From positions 236,556,292 through 236,620,291 of the forward strand of contig CM042687.1 of the NCBI GenBank assembly GCA_023614405.1: a stretch of 64,000 bases of DNA. Reading direction: 5' to 3'. Both the position numbers and the translations under genes were made by a program. The notes under the pieces were generated by a model. It made no database searches and was not told where the DNA came from. It worked only from the letters and a program-made list of their open reading frames with translations. The stretch comes from Avena insularis. Its lineage: Eukaryota; Streptophyta; Magnoliopsida; Poales; Poaceae. This document shows, piece by piece, positions 11,187-22,224 of the stretch (its first letter is position 1; every line of letters begins with the position of its first letter).

Positions 11187-11808
11187 ACAACACTTGGTGC
11201 TCTTTCTTGATCTCCACTTTTGCAGACTTCAACATGGAGAAGAGTTTGGGCAACGACTTGTCCATGTTTTGCATATTGTAGTTCATCACAAAGTTCTTGT
11301 AACTTGGTGGTAGTGATTGGAGGACACGGTGAACCCCCAAAGCATTAGGAATCACTATACCTAAGCTTTGAAGCTTGCTTGCGTGCCCAGACATCTTAAG
11401 CACGTGCTCACTGACGGAGCTGTCCTCTTCCATCTTGCAGTTAAAGAACTTTTCAGAAGCCTCATAACTCTCAACTGCCGCGTGAGCCTCAAATATCATC
11501 TTGAGTTCACGGACAATATCATGTGGGTCATGGTTCTCAAACCTTTTCTGAAGCTCCGATTCCAAACCATACAAGATAGCACACTGAACTATGGAGTACT
11601 GATTCGTCTGAGCGAGGAAAACATTCTTTACCTCATAGGTAGCATCAGCTGCAGGCGGGTCACCCAGCGGTGCATCCAACACATAGGTCAAATTACCAGC
11701 ATTGAGGACAATCCTCAAACTGCGGAACCAATCCGTGAAGTTTCTTCCATTGTTTTTCAACTTTTCTTTCTCTAGAAACGCATTAAAATTGATGGTAGGG
11801 GCCGCCAT
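11187..11808 (-). pseudogene. gag: Element H gag, cut by element A
   Basis: Copia-type gag polyprotein of the UBN2 class, which builds the virus-like particle. It starts MAAPTINFNAFLEKEKLK at 11808 and includes NFTDWFRSLRIVL, YVLDAPLGDPP, QSLPPSYKNFVMNYNMQNM and KKEHQVL, all typical of Angela/BARE gag. The frame is open until it meets the element A LTR at about 11187; the zinc knuckle and pol are therefore separated from it. Coding text downstream of HQVL belongs to A's LTR. Confidence 0.9.
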
Positions 11809-12987
11809 TGATCTACAACATATTTGCAATAGTTTAGACTAAGTTTATGACAAATTGAGTTCTAATTAATAGTTAAATTAATCTAGGTGAACTCCCACTC
11901 AAAACAATATCCCTCACATTGTTTTAGTGATCACACGAACCAAATCCACCAAATCAAAACCGATCATCACGAGAGTTGATGCAGCTTCAATGGCGAACAA
12001 TCAACATGTTCATCATATCTACTATATGACTCATGCTTTACCTTTCGGTGATCCGTGTTCCGAGACCATGTTTGTACATGCTAGGCTCGTCAAGATCAAA
12101 CCTTAGCTTCCGCATGAGCAAATCTGGCTTGCTCACGTTGTATACACTCGCAGAATCTAACACACCCGATCATCACGTGGTTCTTCGAAACAACGATCTT
12201 TAGTAGCAGTGCTTACTAAGGATGAACACTTTAAAACTTGAAATTATGTGCTTCAGGGATCATCTTATAATGCTATCGTTGTGAACTAAGCAATACAAGA
12301 TGCATAAAAGTATTAACATCACATGCAATTCATAATATGTGATATGATATGGCCTTTCTTCTTTGTCCTTCCGATCTCCATCTTCAAGCACGAACATGAT
12401 CTCCATCATCACCGGTATGGCGTCAAGGTCAATGGCGCCGCTTCATGGTTGTCGTCCACCAGCATCAACTATTACAACTACTTTGAATAGACACGCAGGT
12501 CTTAACGGAATTTAAAAGACAACCATATGGCTCCTGCCGGTTGCCAACTTACAATAAGGAACATTGCATACATCATATATAATCACAATCATGGCCATAT
12601 CACATCACAGCATACCCCTGCAAAACAAAGTTAGACGCCTCTAATTTTCTTTGCATATTTTACGTGGTTTGGGGCTTTCAATAAGTGTCATTCTAACTTA
12701 CGAACAAGAACCACAACGTTGATGTTTGAACTATCAAGTGCCCGTTGTAAATTGAATCTATACTATGATGGGAGAAACATACACCCGCAAAGCCACTTAT
12801 GAAATACAAGTTGCATGTTAAGCGTGGAGCAAGTCTCATGAATGATGTCATGTAAGGTTAGCCCGGGCCGCTTCATCCCATCATACCGCAAGATGAAAAG
12901 TACACAAAAAGAAATTGATAATAAAAGCACCACTGCCCACAATGACCATTGTGTTCTACTCGTGCAACAGATCTACATATAGACACG
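11809..12987 (-). other. Element H untranslated leader
   Basis: AT-rich 1.2 kb between primer site and gag start. No ORF supported. BARE-type elements are known for long leaders, presumably with packaging signals; I cannot point to one. Confidence 0.6.
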
Positions 12988-12999
12988 GCTCTGATACCA
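12988..12999 (-). promoter_or_regulatory. Primer binding site of element H (tRNA-iMet)
   Basis: Reverse complement reads TGGTATCAGAGC, complementary to the 3' end of initiator methionine tRNA. It lies one base from the LTR edge at 13001. Confidence 0.9.
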
Positions 13000-13000
13000 C

Positions 13001-13234
13001 TGTAGGGGTTCGTAGCATGGAAAACAAAAAATTTCTACCGCATGCACACAAACAAGCCAAGATCTATCTACTAGATTGTAGCAACGAGTCGATAGAAGCA
13101 CTCACCCTCGAAGATTCTAAAGCAGTTAACGAGAGAAGATTCTCGTGGGTGATGTAGTCATACACTCGCCAATATCAAGATCGCGTAGACGATCCTTTAG
13201 GCGCTGCGTTTCGGCAGCGCTTCCGCAGTCGTTC
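13001..13234 (-). repeat. Element H LTR, inner part
   Basis: The 3' portion of H's 5' LTR in its own orientation, ending CCCCTACA beside the primer site. Element B interrupts it at 13234; the 5-base CGTTC at 13230-13234 is repeated at 51938-51942, after which the LTR continues. Confidence 0.85.
13230..13234. repeat. TSD of element B (CGTTC), partner at 51938-51942
   Basis: Identical five-base direct repeats flank B, and the H LTR sequence continues across them. This proves that 13235-51937 entered as one element. Confidence 0.92.
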
Positions 13235-13324
13235 TGTCAACACCCGGATTTTTAATCCCAGATGCCTGTTATTCCATACATCGCAATCCCAGGATTACCA
13301 TTTTTGCGAGACATAACAGAATTG

Positions 13325-13329
13325 GATAC
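13325..13329. repeat. TSD of element E (GATAC), partner at 16003-16007
   Basis: GATAC flanks E on both sides. The uninterrupted form is seen in B's other LTR near 47996, where GGATACC reads straight through. Confidence 0.92.
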
Positions 13330-13862
13330 TGACATGGATATGCCCTACGGGTACCCGATGTTAGCATACTTGGTCCAGCCCGACGGAAGGCTCACTCGAT
13401 GACCTGCCAGGGTCCAGGACGCCCAAGACGTTTCGGCTGCACGAAGCACATATGGACACGGACTCCAAAGCGCACAATACAAGGATACCTCAAGACTAGA
13501 GTTTGAATACAACTTGTAACCTACTCGTATCGGCGCCCGAGACCTAGCCTCCCCATATATAAAGGCTAGGAGGGTCCAACGAGGAGGACAGGACACAACA
13601 CGTCCTAACGCAACCCAACTAGACTCATACTTTCGCACACGCATCCACGCCAGATCGAATCTGCGCACCTTGTAACCTTCGGTTCCGCCGTAATCAAAGA
13701 GCAGACAAGCAGGAGTAGGGTTTTCCCTCCGGGGGCCTGAACACAGGTAAATCTCGTCCCCCTGGTTGCTTGTCTGTTAACCGTGCCACGATCTCCAGCA
13801 TCCCCATCTTCTCCAAAACCCAAGTCCATAACAATGGGCATTGACGAGATTAAACCTCGACA
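13330..13862 (+). repeat. Element E 5' LTR
   Basis: Starts TGACATGG and ends CCTCGACA; TATATAAA at 13556-13563. Canonical TG...CA ends. Confidence 0.92.
13556..13563 (+). promoter_or_regulatory. TATA box in element E 5' LTR
   Basis: TATATAAA in the same context as in A's LTR (CCCCATATATAAAGGCTAGG). A second copy is in the 3' LTR at 15696-15703. Confidence 0.72.
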
Positions 13863-13864
13863 AT

Positions 13865-13880
13865 TGGCGCCGTCTGTGGG
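13865..13880 (+). promoter_or_regulatory. Primer binding site of element E (tRNA-Asp-like)
   Basis: TGGCGCCGTCTGTGGG two bases after the LTR. The first nine or ten bases match the complement of the tRNA-Asp 3' end; the rest does not. This form is common in Tat elements of grasses. Confidence 0.65.
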
Positions 13881-15457
13881 AACTGGGGCTGTTGATTGTG
13901 CGGTCGTGACGGTTCCTTTGACTCCGTTGACAACGATCTACATCTGGAGGCTCCTTCGACTCCGGTGTCCCTCTGCAGTCTTCGGCTGCGGTGACCTGCT
14001 GCATCTTTCGGATGCGTCGACCCGACGCGATCTTTGATTGCCGCAACTGGCCGCATCGGCTTCAGCGACCACGACTCGGGGGCTCCCTCGACATCGGCGA
14101 CCCAATGCGGTTTTCGGCTGCGATGACCCGATACATCCTTCGGATGTGGCGACCCCGTGCGGTCTTCGACCGCGACAATCTTCGGATGCGGAATTCGCTG
14201 CCGCCATCGACCCCAGGAACCCGTCGCTGCTATGACCGTGGTCCGCCGCATCGACTACGTCCGCCATGTGACCCGCTACCGCGTCGACTCCGTCCACGAC
14301 AACTACCAATAAAGCTAAGTTCCCTCTACTCAGAGCTGATTTAAATTTTAACTTGCACTCGAAACACTCGGGGGCTGCACCCTCTTCGAGTAACCTAATG
14401 TGCCATCGGCTCCATGCACTCGAGCACCTCGAACGCGATAGCCCGAGTAGCTGATTCTGCCTGATCGTTGAATCCTTGAACTCCGAGTGCCTCGGCAATA
14501 ATTGAGACTAAGGGTAATCAGGCTAACGAAAAGGCCTAGCATACGGTGCAAAAGTGTCGACTCGACGGCACCAGAATCTTCTTACCTGGCCCGACGGCGA
14601 ATATTCTTTACAAGATACAAGTACTTCACAATTCTTTATGTTTTCTGCATCTTACAAGGACATCGACCGCGTCGAGCTATTCTATTAGGTCCTCCAACAG
14701 GAGTCGACAAAAGAGCTGGCTACGCCATACAATCAAGACCCGAGTCGAGTCCCTCCTTGGATGGTTGCATCGCTTGATGCTACGAAGACACGACATTGGT
14801 CGCTCACCCTACAGAAGCAACGGTGTTGACTTCATCCGCAACGTCGAGTCCTTCCGGCTAAACGCCGCACGACTCCGCCACGTCAACTCCGACTGCATCA
14901 TCGATTCTCGGCTCCTTATGCATGAGACGCTGACCCGATGTACTTCCGGGTCAGCGGTACGCCCGCGAGATTGTCCACTGCGTCTACAAGATACAAGACT
15001 CGAGTCTCTGCCCGAGTCTACGACTCCGCCAGACACTCGGAGGCTACTCCAAACTAGAGCGATGGTCGCACACACACAAGATCTTTGAGTCCTACGCCGA
15101 GTCTATGACTCCACTACGGACTCGAGGGCTACTCCCATAGGGAGGATTGATTCAAGCATCCGAAAAAAAAAATTGTGTCCTACGGACCTGAAGCAAACAA
15201 CGGCTGAATTAAAGTCTCTCCTCGAGTCTACGACTCGAACAGACACTCGGGGGCTACTCCCATAGGGAGCGCTGGTCGCGCACCCTATAGTCCATTGTGT
15301 TGACTACGTCCATGATGTCGATTCCTTTGCAACAGCCGAACAAATTCAGCTGACCCGATGAACTTCCGGGTGAAGTGCTTCGCAACGTTCGACTCCGACA
15401 TCCAAATACAAGGTTCAAGACAACTAAGTCTCCACCCGAATCTACGTTTCGGATGGA
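13881..15457 (+). other. Element E internal region, non-coding
   Basis: No gag, pol or other protein recognised. The first part (13930-14300) has short CG-rich repeats built around TTCGGCTGCGATGACC-like text. The second part (about 14690-15457) parallels A's 9600-10689 region, including hairpin-tract modules at 15013-15048, 15098-15133 and 15222-15258, and lone tracts at 14073 and 14365. These shared parts are probably the cis-acting signals needed for mobilisation. Confidence 0.7.
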
Positions 15458-15471
15458 CACTCGGGGGCTAC
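15437..15471 (+). promoter_or_regulatory. Element E hairpin and polypurine tract
   Basis: Inverted repeat CGAATCTACGTTTCG (15437-15451, one mismatch) followed by CACTCGGGGGCTAC (15458-15471), directly abutting the 3' LTR. Confidence 0.75.
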
Positions 15472-16002
15472 TGACATGGGTATGCCCTCTGGTACCGATG
15501 TTAGCATACTTGGTCCAGCCCGACGGAAGGCCCACTCGATGACCTGCCAGGGTCCAGGACGCCCAAGACGTTTCGGCTGCACGAAGCACATATGGACACG
15601 GACTCCAAAGCGCACAAGACAAGGATACCTCAAGACTAGAGTTTGAATACAACTTGTAACCTACTCGTATCGGCGCCCGAGACCTAGCCTCCCCATATAT
15701 AAAGGCTAGGAGGGTCCAACGAGGAGGACATGACACGACACGTCCTAACGCAACCCAGCTAGACTCATACTTTCGCACACGCATCCACGCCAGATCGAAT
15801 CTGCACACCTTGTAACCTTCGGTTCCGCCGTAATCAAAGAGCAGACAAGCAGGAGTAGGGTTTCCCTCCGGGGGCCTGAACCTGGGTAAATCTCGTGTCC
15901 CCTGGTTGCTTGTCTGTTAACCGTGCCATGATCTCCAGCATCCCCATCTTCTCCAAAACCCAAGTCCATAACAATGGGCATTGACGAGATTAAACCTCGA
16001 CA
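15472..16002 (+). repeat. Element E 3' LTR
   Basis: Starts TGACATGG and ends CCTCGACA; near-identical to 13330-13862, with a TATA box at 15696-15703. Confidence 0.92.
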
Positions 16003-18703
16003 GATACCATAGTACATCATCCATTACAAACCATACATAAGTTCTTACACAAATAGGGATCTCATGATCCAGTTCTTAATACAACATCAAGCAGCGGAAT
16101 ACGTAATAATAATGATAGCGTAGCTCCATCTTCGGGGTCACAGGCGAAGCTCCATCTTCGGGGTCACAGGCAATGCTGACGATGGGAGATGATCCTAGTT
16201 GTCGTAACCTTACTGGGGTCCATCCTCCAGATACTCCTCTTCATAGTCTGGCCATGGGAATAGCCAGGGACAAAGCCATGAGTACTCTTTAAGTACTCGC
16301 AAACTAATACTAACAGCTAAAGGGGTTTTTGTAGTAGGACACTAAGCGCTAGGGTTGTTTTGCAAAAAGCCAGATTTACCTCTACTAAGTTCAGAAGCAA
16401 AGAATGCTAGTTGAAGTTTTATAACACCTAAGTGGGAACTTGTATTTCATATCACAACCCTGTTGTGGTCAAGTCAAAGTCTCAATTCATTTCACAAGTC
16501 ATTTTTGAAAAGGCTGACGGGGGAACAGTATGGCCACTCCAACTGTCCATAACCGCGGACGCGGCTATTCGAATAGTTTGACACTCTGTAGAGGTTGTAC
16601 ACTTTCACCACAACATTCGATACATCCGTCAGGAACAAATCCTGAATTCACCATACTCAGTATGCGGATAATCAATCCTAACCTTTCAATTACACGCCCT
16701 AGTATAAGCACCTCTCCTGTGAGTTTGGCCTCCCAACCATGACCAACTGTCATCTTGGGTACTGCACAGGTGGACAATCTTCACAAGGTAGCCTCAGCTC
16801 AGACCTTGGCCGTGAGGGAACTAATACTAAGGTATATAAGTTTCCAGTCAAGCCCTACCCAATCTTCGGGTATTGTGGTTTTATGATAAAATTGGAATGG
16901 TATCGCATCCAGACAACCATCAGTTTTATAAAGGGCTAAGGCTCATGCCTCATCATTTTCATCACCAAAATCATCAGTTGTTCGGAAACACATGTCCAAA
17001 ACATTTCAATAGAATGATCCATCATTCCAAGGTTTTCATTACCATTTTTCCACCAAGTATTCCCATCTAAAGTTGATCATGTTTTATGCTTAGCACTAGC
17101 ATCTACAAGTGGGGGTAAGCACTAATGAGGGGTGGTAAACTAGTGGAGTTCTAACTAAGTTCAATCTCATGCCTTAGGATGACATCAAGATTATCTAGCT
17201 TAGGCCAAATTTTATGCTCTTTATGCAACCTTCATATATCTTTCTAGTATCTACCATTCTCTTAAGTAAACACTAAGTAAGATCGTTGATAAAGAAATAA
17301 AGTAAGAAGCTTGTAAGTAAAACTAGGATTGGTTTATCAACTGGTTGTGATCATATATGCTTTTAGGCATATAGTTGACATGGTAACAAGCAGGTATTGG
17401 CTTGCACAATATCAGTATAAGCTTGCTAAATTGCAAGTGTTAGCTTGCAAGGTTAATAGCTTGCCTTGAGCAGAGCAGTTGTTGAAGTTCTCCTCGGCTT
17501 CTTCTTCGTAGAATCCTCCTTCCTCCTCGTATCCTTGGTTGGTACTAGCGTCTATAAATACATACGACGTACACAATCACCAAACCATACTTAACTACTT
17601 GCAATCATCACACAAAAGGGTCCTATAGATGATCTAATATCATCACTAATATTACAAGATTAAAGTTTGGTTTAATTCCTTTTATTTTTAGAAAAGTAAT
17701 TTCTACTCATTGAAAAACTACTTAAAATTTAATATTCTCCAAACCAAAACATGGGATCATGTTGAAACATGTCATCACCACATATTTTAGTCCATGGGAA
17801 TGTGATTTAAAGTGGTGTCACAATTTAATAAGGTTTTACCCTTTTATTTTAATTAATTAAAGTGGCTAGAAATGCCTATGGGGCATTCTTTTATTACTTG
17901 AACATTCTTTCTGTAAGTAAACCTATATATTTTTATATATTCTGAAAGGTATGGTTAAATGTGATTTTTGAGAGTTTGAATCAACTCAAAAGCTATTATG
18001 GTTTAAATTTTAAAAATGTTTGAATGCAGAAAAGCTTCTGCCTTGTTATTTTTACCATGGGTGATCTATAGATCCAAATGACTTGAATCCAACAGGCTTG
18101 GATTCAGCATTTCCAGACCTTTCCAACAAAATTGGTTTCATTCAATTTGGTGCATTGGATCGACCTGGGTTGATTTTTGAAACTGGGTACAGAAGTGTGT
18201 TTGAAATAAAATAGAAAAGGTTTAATTCAAATAACTGGGCTGCGCGGGAAATGATACTGGGCCGGCCTGCTAAGCGCAGCGCTTCCGCGGGCTGTTTAAG
18301 TGGCTGTCCCCACTCGTCAGTGAGACAGGGGGTGCGAAATGGTACGGGGCAACATGGGACGTTCGATCTGGTTCTAATCCAACGGCTGGGAGTCATCGTC
18401 GACGTTGGGCAACGCCGGCGAGATAGAAACCTAGCGCGGCCAGTGAGGGGTGCTGGGGGCTCACCGGGGTGCAGGCGAGGGTCGGCGAGGCGGGTGAATG
18501 ATGAAGTAGACGACGGCGAATCTCCTGGTACCAATGGCTCCTCCTGGGGCGGCTCCAATCGCTGGCTCCTTTCTTCTCCAGAGGCGGCGGGCTCCGGTGA
18601 AATTCCAGCGAAGTGTTGCTCACCTTGCTCTGGGAACGGTGTGGCACGATCAGTGATGAGAGGGGAGTAGAATGGTGTGCTCAATTCGGCTGGGGGTGGC
18701 CTC

Positions 18704-18711
18704 TATTTATA
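18704..18711 (-). promoter_or_regulatory. TATA box of element B in its 3' LTR
   Basis: Minus strand TATAAATA within CTATAAATAGAGG, at the edge of the GC-rich block. The same box is at 50661-50668 in the 5' LTR, which is the one that would drive element RNA. Confidence 0.65.
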
Positions 18712-19973
18712 GTCGAGCGAGGGGACCGACGGGGCGCATGGTGAGCTCGTCGGGGGCGATGGTACAGACGGCTATTGGCATGGGTGAAGGTAGGGGACGG
18801 TGCGGTGTTACCTGGCGATGCTCAACGATATGGTGGCGAGACATGGGGCGGTGCGGTTTGGTCGGAACACGACGGTGCTCTGCGCGTGCCCGACGGAGAA
18901 TTTAATGGCGCACAACGCGCATGGTCAGGCGCGGCGAAACGGCGTGTCTCAAGGGTTCTGGGGCAGGTGGTGATCACGTATGCCTTGGCGAGGCTGCGGT
19001 CTGTGGGCGTTGGTCGAGCGTGGCGCACGGGGCGTGCTCTCGGCATGGTTGCTGGTGAGGTTGGCATGGTCCGTGCGCGTGGTCCAGTGGCTGGCAGGGT
19101 TCGAGCGGTGGACAGGGAGTGGCGGTGGAGTGTTGGCTTGCTCCCAGACATGCTGGCTAGGCTTGTTTCTCCTCCTAGCTTGATGTCGACATGGGGGTGA
19201 CAAGGATGCATTCGTCCTGCTCACCATTGATGACAATGCCAAGCGCACAGTGGTGCTAGTGCTTGGTTAATCTTGCTAGATGATCTACTGAGCTGGTTGT
19301 GAGCTAGGTAGGGAACCAGTTAGGCAAGAATCACTGCTCACAATAGTGTTTTGATTTTGTTTGATTTGTGTCTGCCAAGTGTTTGATGAAATGGCCGCAT
19401 GAATTCAAGTTTTGAATTTTGAAAAGATTTTTGGTGGGTGTGGTAGATTGGTGCTGGTGAGTCTGCAGATGCTTGGGTTTTGAAAGTTGAGCTTGTTTGA
19501 GTGGTTTTTGAAAAAGTGGGATCTTCCCATATGATAAAGATTCAATTTTGAATTGTCATTTAAACTATGCATTTGAAAGTTTCTAGATGATCACAAAGTG
19601 GGCCTTGATACTTTGTTATGAGTACAATCAAGGGGTGCAAAGATCCAGAAAAGTTTCTGTTAGGTTCTGAAAGTTTGAGACAGCCAAAGTAGGCTTGGGA
19701 GTTAAATTGGTCGAAATGACCATTCCTTTATTTTATTTGTTTTGCTTTACTTGTCTTTGGGAAAAGTGTGGGAAATGTTTAGATGATGTTTATTTCACCT
19801 AAGAAACATTTTACAAGCAAAGAAACACACAAACAAGTTGGTTCAAAAGAATTTCAAATTAAATGCATACACTCATGCATGCTTTCATAATTTTATTTAG
19901 AAAAGTTTTTGTTAACCCTAATTTTGATGATTAGAGTTTCATGATTTAAGTTTAGTATTTTTGGGATGTTACA

Positions 19974-20012
19974 AACCTTCCCCCCTTAAACAAAATCTCG
20001 TCTCGAGATTTG
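19974..20012 (-). promoter_or_regulatory. Element B polypurine tract and adjacent inverted repeat
   Basis: Minus strand AAGGGGGGAAGG (19976-19987) borders the 3' LTR. Upstream on that strand is a perfect inverted repeat with arms AAATCTCG (19993-20000) and CGAGATTT (20004-20011) and a 3-base loop. Element D has the same arms. Confidence 0.8.
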
Positions 20013-20045
20013 AAAAGGACAAAAAGATTACCTAGGATTTGAAGA

Positions 20046-22219
20046 GATCGGGAAAATCCGTCCTGATGTGATCTTCGCGCTCCCAGGTAGCTTCCTCTTC
20101 TGTATGGTTTCTCTACTGAATCTTGAGAAACTTGATGCTTCGTGTTCAGGTAGTACGGAAAGCTTCTTCCAAAATACAGATGGGTACTTCAGGATAGGTT
20201 AGGTCATCGTTGATCTCTATGGTCCGGTGATCGATATTTTTGAACACTTTGGTCTTCTCGGGGACTTCGAGACACTTGCGAAGTAACGAGATATGGAACA
20301 CATTGTGCACGGCTGACATCTCTTCGGGTAGTTCCAATTGATACGATACTTCTCCTCGATGGTTCAGAATCTTGAAAGGTCCGATATATCTGGGGGCTAA
20401 CTTTCCCTTGAGTTGGAAACGCTGCATTCCCTTCAATGGCGACACTTTCAGATAAACAAAGTCTCCAATGTTGAAGGCGAGGTCTCGATGTCTCTTGTCG
20501 GCGTAACTCTTTTTGTCTGGACTGGGCAGTCTTGAGGTGCTCACGAATCTTGTGAACCTTCTCTTCTGCTTCTCGTAGGATGTCGGGTCCGAAAATCTGA
20601 CTCTCTCCTACTTCCGACCAGTTCAAAGGGGTGCGACACTTCCTTCCGTACATAAATTCAAATGGGGCCATTTGCAAACTGGCTTGATAACTGTTGTTGT
20701 AAGAAAATTCTGCAAACGGCAGACAGTCTTCCCACTTGGATCCATATTCTAACACACATGCTCTCAGCATATCTTCGAGTATTTGATTTACTCGCTCCGT
20801 TTGTCCATCGGTCTGAGGGTGGTACGCGGTGCTGAAATCTAGACGGGTTCCTAAACCTTCTTGGACTTCTTCCAGAATCTCGAGGTAAACTGAGTTCCTC
20901 GATTCGATACGATGTTCGTGGGGACTCCATGCAAACTAACTATTCTAGCGATGTATAACTCTGCTAGCTTCGAACTCTGATAGGTGGTCTTGACGGGCAA
21001 GAAATGGGTGACTTTGGAAAATCTGTCCACTATGACCCAGATAGAGTCATTTCCCCTACTAGAAGTAGGCAGTCCAGTGATAAAGTCCATTCCAACAGAA
21101 TCCCATTTCCATTCCAGAATCTGCAAGGGTTGCAACAATCCAGCGGGTCTTTGATGTCCTGCCTTGACTCGCTGACATATATCACACTTGGCGATATAGC
21201 TTCCGATTTCTCTCTTCATCTTATGCCACCAAAATTGCTCTTTTAATTCTTGATACATCTTAGTTCCTCCGGGATGGATAGAATAAAGAGTATCATGACC
21301 CTCCATCAGAATAACTTCTTTCAACTCAGAATCTGCTGGTACACAAAGGCGTCCTTTATACCACAAAACTCCTTCTTCGTCCTCGGTAAATCTGGGTACT
21401 TTGCTTGTACCGATACGACGCTTGATTCCGTCGATACTAGCAATTCCTTTCTGCGCCTCTTTAATCTGACTGATCAAAGTGGGCTGGAGTTCTATGCTAG
21501 CCAAAAATCCTTCACTTACTAATTCCATTCGAAAATCTTCCATCTCTTTGTGCAAACTTGGTTGCTCCTTCAAAATCATGGAGTTCAAGCGGCACGGCAA
21601 TCTGATAAGGGCATCTGCTACCACATTGGCTTTACCAGGGTGATAGTGAATGTCCAGGTCGTAATCCTTGATTAGCTCAATCCATCTTCTCTGCCTCATA
21701 TTCAGCTCCTTCTGAGTGAATATATACTTTAGGCTCTTGTGATCCGAATAGATCTCATAACGGTTTTCCATTAGGTAATGCATCCCTGTCTTCAGGGCTA
21801 GAACTACGGCTGCGAGTTCGAGGTCATGGGTTGGGTAGTTTTGCTCATGTTGCTTCAGTTGTCGAGATAGATAAGATATAACTTTGCCTTCTTGCATTAG
21901 CACACATCCGAGACCAATCTTGGATGCGTCACAATACACATCGAAGGGCTTCGTGATATCCGGCATGATCAAGATTGGGGCTGAAGTTAATCTTCTCTTG
22001 AGTTCTTGAAAACTCGCTTCACATTTGTCTGTCCATTCAAACTTCTTGTCCTTCTTCAGCAATTGGGTCATAGGTCTGGCGATACTCGAGAATCCTTCTA
22101 CGAATTTGCGGTAATATCCCGCCAATCCGAGAAATGCACGAACTTGGGTTTGAGTGGTTGGGGCTTGCCAATCTTCTACATCTTTCACTTTGGCAGGGTC
22201 AACGGCAATTCCTCCGGCT
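20046..22219 (-). pseudogene. pol: Element B pol, distal part: RNase H, integrase, chromodomain
   Basis: Continues the RT of 44321-45559 across element C. From 22219 downward: the RT thumb region, RNase H ([31 protein letters not shown]), then integrase with HHCC zinc site (Cys pair in CDICQ) and core. The first catalytic Asp is intact (MDFITGL). The second is changed, SNRGTQF instead of SDRGTQF, with AAT near 20910. A frameshift near 20870 precedes the third motif (AFHPQTDG-like text), and another lies near 20525. The C-terminus has a chromodomain-like segment (EEEATWEREDHIRTDFPDLF, about 20050-20110) with internal stops. Chromodomains direct integration to marked chromatin. Confidence 0.88.
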
Positions 22220-22224
22220 GATAC
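22220..22224. repeat. TSD of element C (GATAC), partner at 44316-44320
   Basis: GATAC occurs on both sides of C, within B's pol reading frame between RT and RNase H. Confidence 0.92.

Larger units (their letters stand above)
13330..16002 (+). mobile_element. Element E: 2.7 kb non-autonomous LTR retrotransposon related to A
   Basis: Two LTRs (533 and 531 bp), a primer site, a 1.6 kb internal region and a polypurine tract, with intact TSD. No gag or pol remnant is visible. LTR blocks, TATA region, hairpin-polypurine modules and the tract itself match element A, so E is best seen as a deletion derivative mobilised by A-like elements. The two LTRs differ at roughly fifteen positions by eye, so the insertion is not very recent. 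Confidence 0.9.
13235..19973 (-). repeat. Element B 3' LTR, interrupted by E
   Basis: Matches 47904-51937 nearly throughout, apart from element E at 13330-16002. In plus orientation it starts TGTCAACACCCGG and ends GGGATGTTACA. A GC-rich promoter block lies at about 18240-19200; the remainder is AT-rich. ORFs inside are not supported as genes. Confidence 0.92.

Noticed and set aside
16530..17070. Short ORFs in B's 3' LTR, repeated at 48501-49041
   Set aside because: They are conserved only because the LTRs are copies, they are short, and no domain is recognisable.
18142..18684. 180-codon minus-strand ORF just below the TATA box in B's LTR, with a counterpart at 50108-50641
   Set aside because: The two LTRs are copies of each other, so the conservation is expected. 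The block is GC-rich with few stops, composition is low-complexity Pro/Ser, and no domain is seen.
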